Assembly: GCA_945957335.1 (NCBI GenBank)
Contig: CAMFLJ010000114.1
Span: 1 to 10,463 of the forward strand
Length of the DNA: 10,463 nucleotides
Reading direction: 5' to 3'
Source of the DNA: an uncultured Actinomycetes bacterium
Lineage (GTDB): Bacteria > Actinomycetota > Acidimicrobiia > Acidimicrobiales > Acidimicrobilacustridaceae
This document shows positions 5,254 to 10,463 of the stretch, piece after piece. The first letter of the stretch is position 1, and each line of letters opens with the position of its first letter. The position numbers and the translations under genes were made by a program. Below the pieces are notes generated by a model. It saw nothing but the letters and a program-made list of their open reading frames with translations, had not been told where the DNA came from and made no database searches.

Positions 5254-6732
5254 ATGGGGGAGTCCCAGCAGGTCCGCGAGGGCCTCGATCACCCGGTGAT
5301 CGACGTCGACGGCCACGTCATCGAGTTCATGCCGGCGATCCTCCCGCACATCCGGGAGGCCCTCGGCCCGGCGGCGTTCCAGCGCTACCTCGACCAGCCG
5401 TCGCCGATCGCCCGCATCCTCGAGGCCGACACCGCCACCCGCGCCGCCACCGGCACGCCGCAGTCGGCGTGGTGGGGCACGCCGGCGGCCAACGTCACCG
5501 ACCTCGCCACCGCGGTGATCCCGCGCTTCATGTACGAGCGCCTCGACGAGCTCGGCATCGACTTCTCGGTGCTGTACCCGACCAAGGGCTTCGGCATCGC
5601 CGGGATCGCCGACGCCGAGCTGCGCCAGGGCGTGTGCCGTGGCTTCAACGACTACTACGCCGACACCTACGCCCAGTACGCCGACCGCATGGCCCCGGCC
5701 GGCGTGATCCCGATGCACACGCCCGACGAGGCGATCGCCGAGCTCGAGCACTGCAAGGCGATCGGCCTCAAGGTCGTGGGCTTCCCCGAGGGCGTCACCC
5801 GCCCCATCCCGAGCCCCGACCCCGGCAACCTCAGCCCGTTCATGTACCCGGGCCAGGCGTGGTGGTTCGACCACTTCGGCCTCGACAGCGCCTACGACTA
5901 CGACCCGGTGTGGGCCAAGGCCGAGGAGCTCGGCTTCGCCGTCACCTGCCACGGCGGGCTCGGCAACATGCCCACCGGCTCGTTCGTGTCGCGCACCAAC
6001 TACAGCTACAACCACATCGGCTCGTTCGCCCAGCGCATGCACCACATGTGCAAGAGCCTCTTCATGGGGGGCGTCACGGCCCGGTTCCCGCGGCTCAACA
6101 TCGCCTTCCTCGAGTGCGGCGTCGGCTGGGCCGCCATCCTGCTCGCCGACCTGCTCGAGCACTGGGAGAAGCGCAACCCCGAGGCGCTGCCGTCCCTCGA
6201 CCCGGCGTCGATCGACTGGGCCCGCTTCGAGGAGCTGATGCGCACCTACGGCGCCGACGACCTGCTGGCCAAGGCGGGCGACATCGACCTCGACGCCGCC
6301 CTGCGGGCGCTGCCCGGCACCGGGGTGCCGCCCGACGACATGGACGACTGGCGCTTCCTGCAGGTCTCCTCCGAGCGCGAGCTCGTCGACCGCTTCGTGC
6401 CCCGGTTCTTCTTCGGCTGCGAGGCCGACGACCGCTCGATCGCCTACGCCTTCTCGAAGGCCAACCCGTTCGGCGCCCGGCTGCAGCCCGTGTTCAGCTC
6501 CGACCTCGCCCACTGGGACGTCGAGGAGATGGACGAGGTCGTCGCCGAGGCGTTCGGGCTCGTGCGCAAGGGCGTGCTCGAGGAGCGCGACTTCCGCGAG
6601 TTCGTGTTCGAGAACCCGGCCCGGCTCCTGCTCGGGCAGAACCCCGACATCTTCGTGGGCACGGCCGTCGAGGCCGCCACCGCGCCGCTGGCCGACGCCG
6701 CCCGCGCCGCCCAGGCCGGGGTCGCCGGCTGA
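5254..6732 (+). CDS. Amidohydrolase family protein (amidohydrolase_2 / ACMSD-like TIM barrel)
   Basis: A 492-residue metal-dependent hydrolase or decarboxylase of the amidohydrolase_2 clan, longer than the usual 300-400 residues. The N-terminal metal motif is IDVDGHVIE (16-24), a variant of DxHxH with D17, D19, H21 and E24. Later candidate ligands and catalytic residues are H233 in TCHGG, H254 in YNHIG, H263/H264, the FLECGVGW strand (285-292), and D417 and H420 in FSSDLAHWD, the conserved C-terminal Asp strand. The ending DFREFVFENPARLLLGQNP is typical of this clan. Residues about 325-380 form a charged insertion before the last barrel strand. No signal peptide is seen, so it is probably cytoplasmic. 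Family members hydrolyse amides, esters or lactones or decarboxylate aromatic or cyclic acids; which applies is not visible. It is the first gene of the operon, and its stop overlaps the next start by 1 nt (TGATG), so the two are translationally coupled. Confidence 0.9.
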   Translation: MGESQQVREGLDHPVIDVDGHVIEFMPAILPHIREALGPAAFQRYLDQPSPIARILEADTATRAATGTPQSAWWGTPAANVTDLATAVIPRFMYERLDELGIDFSVLYPTKGFGIAGIADAELRQGVCRGFNDYYADTYAQYADRMAPAGVIPMHTPDEAIAELEHCKAIGLKVVGFPEGVTRPIPSPDPGNLSPFMYPGQAWWFDHFGLDSAYDYDPVWAKAEELGFAVTCHGGLGNMPTGSFVSRTNYSYNHIGSFAQRMHHMCKSLFMGGVTARFPRLNIAFLECGVGWAAILLADLLEHWEKRNPEALPSLDPASIDWARFEELMRTYGADDLLAKAGDIDLDAALRALPGTGVPPDDMDDWRFLQVSSERELVDRFVPRFFFGCEADDRSIAYAFSKANPFGARLQPVFSSDLAHWDVEEMDEVVAEAFGLVRKGVLEERDFREFVFENPARLLLGQNPDIFVGTAVEAATAPLADAARAAQAGVAG

Positions 6733-8396
6733 TGGCGGCCACCCTGCTGCGCGGCGGCACGGTGATCGACGGCACCGGCGCACCGGCGCACGACGCCGAC
6801 GTCCTGCTCGTCGACGGCCGCATCGCCGCCGTCGGCCCCGGGCTCGAGGCGCCCGACGGCGCCGAGGTGGTCGACTGCAGCGGGTTGGTCGTGGCCCCCG
6901 GCTTCATCGACCCCCACACGCACTACGACGCCCAGGTCCTGTGGGACCCGGAGCTCACGCCGTCGTCGTGGCACGGGGTCACCACGGTGGTGGTCGGCAA
7001 CTGCGGCTTCGGCATCGCGCCCACCCGGCCCGAGCACCGGCCCACCATCCTGCGGGTGCTCGAGAACGTCGAGGGCATGCCGCTCGACGCGCTGGAGGCC
7101 GGCATCCCCTGGGGCTTCGAGACCTTCCCCGAGTACCTCGACGCCGTCGACGCGCAGCCCCTCGGCATCAACGTCGCGGTGCTCCTCGGCCACACCCCGC
7201 TGCGCTTCTTCGTGCTCGGCGACGACGCCACCGAGCGCACCGCCACGGCCGACGAGGTGGCCCGCATGGAGCGCCTCGTCGGCGAGGCGCTCGACGCGGG
7301 AGCGGTCGGCTTCTCGACGTCGCGCACCGAATCGCACCTCGGCGCCTACGGCAAGCCGGTGCCCAGCCGGGTGTGCGACCTCGACGAGATCCGCACGCTC
7401 GCGGGCGTGCTCGGCACGAAGGGCCGGGGCACGCTCGAGTCCACGTGGGGCCCCGACCTCTTCGTCGACGAGTTCGCCGAGATCGCCCGCACCACCGGCC
7501 GGCCGGTGTCGTGGGCGGCGCTGATGACCAGCCGCCGCAACCCGGGCCACGCGGCCAGCGTGGCCGCGTCGGTCGCCGCCGCCGCCCAGGCGGGGGGCAC
7601 GGTCCGGCCGCAGGTGGCGTGCCGCCCGATCGTGGTGCAGCTGGCCCTCTCCGACCCGTTCGCGTTCGCCAACGTGCCTGCGTTCGGCGAGATCCTCGCC
7701 CTCGAGCACGACCAGCGGGCCGCCCTCTACGCCACCTCTGAGTGGCGGGCCCGCGCCCACACGCAGATGCGCGACGCGTGGGGCGACATCCTCGACTTCG
7801 CGGTGGTGTCCGAGAGCGACACCCATCCCGAGCTGGTCGAGGCCGGCACCGTCGGTGAGCTGGCCGCGGCGCGGGGCATGACCTCGATCGACCTGATGGT
7901 CGAGCTGGCCGTGGCCGAGGGCCTGGCCACACGCTTCACCATCGCCATGATCAACGACAACGAGGACGAGATCGCGGCCCTGCTGGCCGACGACAACTTC
8001 CTCCTCGGCCTCTCCGACGCCGGCGCCCACACCAGCCAGCTGTGCGACGCCAACTACGCCACGTTCCTGCTGCAGCACTGGTGGCGGGAGAAGCAGGCCA
8101 TCAGCCTCGAGCGGGCGGTGTGGCGCCTCACCGGCCAGCCCGCCGAGGTCTACGGCCTAGCCGACCGCGGCCGCCTCGAGCCCGGCCTCGCAGCAGACGT
8201 GGTCGCCTTCGACGCCGCCACGGTGGGCACCACGCGGGCCCGACGCGTCGCCGACTTCCCGGCCGGGGCCGACCGCCTCGTGGCCGACAGCACGGGCATC
8301 ATCCACACCTGGGTCGGAGGGGTGCACACCCGCCGCGACGGAGAGCAGGTGGCGGGCCTCGGCGCCGGCACGCTGCTCCGAGGAGGCACCGCATGA
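6732..8396 (+). CDS. D-aminoacylase / N-acyl-D-amino-acid deacylase-like amidohydrolase
   Basis: A 554-residue member of the amidohydrolase superfamily resembling D-aminoacylases and dihydroorotase-type enzymes. The N-terminal beta-sandwich begins LLRGGTVIDGTGAPAHDADVLLVDGRIAAVG and leads to the metal motif GFIDPHTHYDAQ (H62, H64, D66). C91 in GNCGFGIAP matches the metal-bridging Cys of D-aminoacylase, at the same spacing from the second His. The C-terminal catalytic Asp is D429 in GLSDAGAHTSQ, and the sandwich closes with RGRLEPGLAADVVAFD (479-494). The histidines that D-aminoacylases carry on the two middle barrel strands are not apparent: the corresponding segments read LESTWGPD (235-242) and PVSWAALM (258-265). 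Specificity may therefore differ from true D-aminoacylases. It overlaps the previous gene by 1 nt and the next by 4 nt (ATGA). The first ATG is used; translation probably depends on coupling because the ribosome-binding site is weak. Confidence 0.9.
   Translation: MAATLLRGGTVIDGTGAPAHDADVLLVDGRIAAVGPGLEAPDGAEVVDCSGLVVAPGFIDPHTHYDAQVLWDPELTPSSWHGVTTVVVGNCGFGIAPTRPEHRPTILRVLENVEGMPLDALEAGIPWGFETFPEYLDAVDAQPLGINVAVLLGHTPLRFFVLGDDATERTATADEVARMERLVGEALDAGAVGFSTSRTESHLGAYGKPVPSRVCDLDEIRTLAGVLGTKGRGTLESTWGPDLFVDEFAEIARTTGRPVSWAALMTSRRNPGHAASVAASVAAAAQAGGTVRPQVACRPIVVQLALSDPFAFANVPAFGEILALEHDQRAALYATSEWRARAHTQMRDAWGDILDFAVVSESDTHPELVEAGTVGELAAARGMTSIDLMVELAVAEGLATRFTIAMINDNEDEIAALLADDNFLLGLSDAGAHTSQLCDANYATFLLQHWWREKQAISLERAVWRLTGQPAEVYGLADRGRLEPGLAADVVAFDAATVGTTRARRVADFPAGADRLVADSTGIIHTWVGGVHTRRDGEQVAGLGAGTLLRGGTA
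8381..8386 (+). promoter_or_regulatory. Strong Shine-Dalgarno inside the 3' end of the upstream gene
   Basis: AGGAGG lies 6 nt before ATG 8393 and inside the last codons of the D-aminoacylase-like gene. It supports the start of the cyclase-family gene and allows independent as well as coupled initiation. Confidence 0.75.
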
Positions 8397-9349
8397 CCGT
8401 CACCGACCAGCTCCCGGTCCCCACGCCCGAGCGGCTCGAGCAGCTCTACGAGCAGTGCTCGAACTGGGGTCGCTGGGGCGACGACGACGAGCTCGGCGCG
8501 CTCAACCTCCTCACCCCTGAGCGCCGCGTGGCCGCCATGGGCTCCGTGCGCTCCGGGCTTTCGGTGAGCCTCGCCCACGACCTGCCGAAGGTGCCGTCGG
8601 TCGAGAACCCGTTCCCGTGCCACCACCACATGCTCGCCAGCGGTGACGCCCTCGACTCCAACGGCATCCCCGGCTACGAGGCCACCCGCGACTACGTCGG
8701 CACCGACGTGCACGGCCTCGGCACCACCCACATCGACGCCCTGTGCCACATGTTCGTGCGCGGCCGCTCGTTCAACGGCGCCACCCCGGACACGGTGAAG
8801 AGCACCGGCGCCACCGCCAACACGATCATGGCGGCGGCGGGCGGCATCGTCGGGCGGGGCGTGCTCCTCGACGTGCCCCGCGCCCTGGGTGTGCCCCACC
8901 TCGCGGGCAACACCACGATCTCGCCCGACGACCTCGACCGGGCCTGCGCCGCCCAGGGTGTGCACGTCGGCGAGGGCGACCTCCTGGTCGTGGCCACCGG
9001 CCGCGACGCCCGCCGCGCCGAGCAGCGCGGCCGCTTCGACCCCATCGGGGACGGCATGGCCGGCCTCCACGCCGAGTGCCTGCCCTGGCTGCACGAGCGG
9101 GGTGTGGCCCTGCTCGGCGGCGACGGCATCTCCGATCCCATGCCGGGCGTCGGCATCCACGAGTGGCCGTTCCCGATCCACCAGATCGGCATCACCCGCA
9201 TCGGGCTCATGCTGATCGACAACCTGCGCCTCGACGACCTGCTCGACGCCTGCGCCCGGGCCGAGCGCTGGGAGTTCCTGCTCACCGTCGGCCCCCTGCG
9301 CATCCCCGGTGGCACCGGCTGCCCGGTGAACCCCGTGGCGGTGCTGTGA
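8393..9349 (+). CDS. Cyclase family protein (putative metal-dependent hydrolase, kynurenine-formamidase-like fold)
   Basis: A 318-residue protein of the cyclase superfamily, which includes kynurenine formamidase and isatin hydrolase: metal-dependent amide- or lactam-opening enzymes. The metal site is HGLGTTHIDALCHMF with H107, H113, D115 and H119, the HxGTHxDxxxH motif in the form used by the longer bacterial subgroup, followed by the usual RGRSFNG (122-128). The N-terminus has the subgroup signature NWGRWGDDDELGALNLLTPE (24-43). The GEGDLLVVATG strand and HAECLPWLHERGVALLGGDGISD (about 223-245), with its His-Ala-Glu, supply further conserved active-site residues. ATG at 8393 overlaps the upstream TGA (ATGA) and has AGGAGG 6 nt before it. 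The next gene starts within its stop codon. Hydrolysis of a cyclic amide, imide or lactone in the pathway is plausible; the substrate is unknown. Confidence 0.92.
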   Translation: MTVTDQLPVPTPERLEQLYEQCSNWGRWGDDDELGALNLLTPERRVAAMGSVRSGLSVSLAHDLPKVPSVENPFPCHHHMLASGDALDSNGIPGYEATRDYVGTDVHGLGTTHIDALCHMFVRGRSFNGATPDTVKSTGATANTIMAAAGGIVGRGVLLDVPRALGVPHLAGNTTISPDDLDRACAAQGVHVGEGDLLVVATGRDARRAEQRGRFDPIGDGMAGLHAECLPWLHERGVALLGGDGISDPMPGVGIHEWPFPIHQIGITRIGLMLIDNLRLDDLLDACARAERWEFLLTVGPLRIPGGTGCPVNPVAVL

Positions 9350-10131
9350 CCGAGGCCGCTCCCGCCGACCGCACCCGGCTCGACGGCCGCGTCGCCCTGA
9401 TCAGCGGCGCGGCGCGCGGCCAGGGTGAGGCCGAGGCCCGCCTGCTGGTCGAGCGCGGCGCCCGGGTGGTCCTGGCCGACGTGCTGGTCGCCGAGGGCGA
9501 GGCCGTCGCCGGATCCCTCGGCGAGGCCGCCCGGTTCGTCCCCCTCGACGTGGGCCAGCCCGACCAGTGGGCCCGCGCCGTCGGCGCCACCCTCGATGCG
9601 TTCGGCCGCCTCGACGTGCTGGTCAACAACGCCGGCATCGTGCGCGCCGGCGCCATCGAGTCCGTCGCCGTCGACGACTACATGGAAGCCGTCCGGGTCA
9701 ACCAGCTCGGGTGCTTCCTCGGCATGCAGGCCGTGGTGCCCACCATGAAGGCGCAGGCGAGCGGGTCGATCGTGAACGTGTCCTCGATCGCCGGGCTGCA
9801 GGGCGTCGCCGGTGCCGTGCCCTACGTCGCGACCAAGTGGGCGATCCGCGGCATGACCAAGACCGCCGCCATCGAGCTCGGCCACGACGGCATCCGGGTC
9901 AACTCCGTGCACCCCGGCGTGATCGACACCCTGATGACCAACAACCCGCAGTTCGACGACGTCGACAAGCAGGCCGTGTTCGACGCCTTCCCGATCCCGC
10001 GCATCGGCAGCCCGGAGGAGGTCGCCGAGGTCGTGGCCTTCCTCGCCTCCGACGCCAGCTCCTACTGCACCGGAGCCGAGTTCATCGTCGACGGCGGCGC
10101 CGTCGCCGGCCGTCCGCCCGCCATCCGCTGA
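9346..10131 (+). CDS. Short-chain dehydrogenase/reductase, 3alpha/20beta-hydroxysteroid-dehydrogenase-like
   Basis: A 261-residue classical SDR. The cofactor motif is SGAARGQG (20-27). D45 at the end of the second strand (VVLADV) indicates NAD(H) rather than NADP(H). NNAG is at 94-97 and the structural Asn is N119. The catalytic Ser-Tyr-Lys triad is S147 (VNVSSIAG), Y160 and K164 (YVATK). The C-terminus has RVNSVHPGVIDTLMT and SSYCTGAEFIVDGG. Sequence habit closely resembles the actinobacterial 3alpha(20beta)-hydroxysteroid dehydrogenases, but SDR specificity cannot be inferred at this level. The GTG at 9346 is chosen because it forms a GTGA overlap with the cyclase stop and puts the Rossmann strand at the normal position. 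The likely role is oxidation of a secondary alcohol or reduction of a ketone intermediate in the cytoplasm. Confidence 0.92.
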   Translation: MTEAAPADRTRLDGRVALISGAARGQGEAEARLLVERGARVVLADVLVAEGEAVAGSLGEAARFVPLDVGQPDQWARAVGATLDAFGRLDVLVNNAGIVRAGAIESVAVDDYMEAVRVNQLGCFLGMQAVVPTMKAQASGSIVNVSSIAGLQGVAGAVPYVATKWAIRGMTKTAAIELGHDGIRVNSVHPGVIDTLMTNNPQFDDVDKQAVFDAFPIPRIGSPEEVAEVVAFLASDASSYCTGAEFIVDGGAVAGRPPAIR

Positions 10132-10147
10132 CCACCCGGAGCCACCC

Positions 10148-10417
10148 ATGAGCGGAACCACCCCGACACCACCTCCGAGCCCAGGCGACGCCGAGCGGCT
10201 GGCGATGATCCAGGAGGCGCTCGGCATCGTCGCCCGGCGGGCCAAGGACGTCGAGCTGCACGAGGCCCTGGGCGCCCGCGTCGGCCACCGGCTCGAGGGC
10301 CCGGCCTACGGCACGCTCTCGCGCCTGGGCCTGGCCGGTCAGTGCTCGATGACCGAGCTGGCGGGGCTCCTCGGGCTCGAGCTCTCGACCGTGTCGCGCC
10401 GGGTGAAAGCCCTGGAG
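10148..10417 (+). CDS. MarR-family transcriptional regulator, 3' end missing
   Basis: Ninety genuine codons are visible before the sequence changes to adapter at 10418. Residues 14-50 form the N-terminal dimerisation helices (AERLAMIQEALGIVARRAKDVELHEALG). Residues 52-90 are the first part of the winged helix-turn-helix: LSRLGLAGQCSMTELAGLLGLELSTVSRRVKALE, with the MarR recognition helix STVSRRVKALE. The wing and C-terminal dimer helix are lost. ATG 10148 has GGAG 6 nt upstream and follows the SDR stop by 16 bp in the same direction, so it is the last visible gene of the operon. MarR proteins are usually repressors released by small aromatic or acidic ligands. Control of its own operon through the palindrome at 5173-5191 is an inference. 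Residues appearing after E90 (LSLIHISEPTRL) are translated adapter. Confidence 0.85.
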
Positions 10418-10463
10418 CTGTCTCTTATACACATCTCCGAGCCCACGAGACTAAGGCGAATCT
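10418..10463 (+). other. Illumina Nextera adapter contamination at contig end
   Basis: 10418-10436 is the Tn5 mosaic end CTGTCTCTTATACACATCT. 10437-10451 is CCGAGCCCACGAGAC, the rest of the Nextera read-2 adapter. 10452-10459 is TAAGGCGA, the i7 index N701 as read. 10460-10463 (ATCT) is the start of the P7 complement. These 46 bases are library sequence, not genome. Confidence 0.98.

Noticed and set aside
4354..6783. Long minus-strand open frame (809 codons) opposite the CoA-transferase and first amidohydrolase
   Set aside because: It is antisense to genes with complete catalytic motifs and its composition is that of a shadow frame. It also crosses the promoter region.
10082..10432. Minus-strand frame beginning MYKRQ at the contig end
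   Set aside because: MYKRQ is reverse-strand translation of the Nextera adapter, and the rest is antisense to the SDR and MarR genes.

Overview
The window reads as GC-rich actinobacterial DNA. Codon third positions are almost all G or C, ribosome-binding sites are of the GAGGGGGA/AGGAGG type, and GTG starts are used. The gene content (flippase-like membrane protein, family III CoA-transferase, SMP-30, SnoaL-like protein, amidohydrolases, 3alpha/20beta-hydroxysteroid-dehydrogenase-like SDR) suits environmental actinobacteria such as Acidimicrobiia or mycobacteria-like lineages. That placement is an inference; there is no rRNA or marker gene here. I saw no tRNA, rRNA, CRISPR array, insertion sequence or phage gene, and no gene-free stretch longer than about 145 bp.

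Layout. (1) 1-2315, minus strand: a large membrane protein cut by the left edge, with an N-terminal membrane region, a central degenerate kinase-like domain and a C-terminal LPG_synthase_TM (UPF0104/flippase-like) region. (2) 2444-2869, plus strand: a small SnoaL/NTF2-fold protein, divergent from gene 1. (3) 2947-3813, minus strand: an SMP-30/gluconolactonase-type beta-propeller hydrolase, convergent with gene 2 across a long stem-loop. (4) 3923-5110, plus strand: a CaiB/BaiF family III CoA-transferase, divergent from gene 3. (5) 5254 to the right end, plus strand: a tightly packed operon of amidohydrolase-2-type hydrolase, D-aminoacylase-like amidohydrolase, cyclase-family hydrolase, SDR dehydrogenase and a MarR regulator. 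The first four genes overlap by 1, 4 and 4 nt, and the MarR gene follows after 16 bp.

The operon looks like a self-regulated catabolic unit: three predicted metal-dependent hydrolases from different families, an NAD-type alcohol dehydrogenase, and a regulator as the last gene. Just before the first gene is a promoter-like pair (TTGCAC, 17 bp, TAGGGT). Its -35 box lies inside a perfect 19-nt palindrome, and a second perfect 18-nt palindrome sits just downstream of the expected transcription start. The simplest reading is that the MarR protein, or another dimeric regulator, controls the operon through these sites. The neighbouring CoA-transferase, SMP-30 and SnoaL-like genes could belong to the same pathway. 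The substrate cannot be deduced from sequence alone.

The last 46 bases are not genomic. They are the Illumina Nextera read-2 transposase adapter, an i7 index and the start of the P7 sequence. They truncate the MarR gene in frame, so its apparent C-terminus is an artefact and the real contig ends at 10417.
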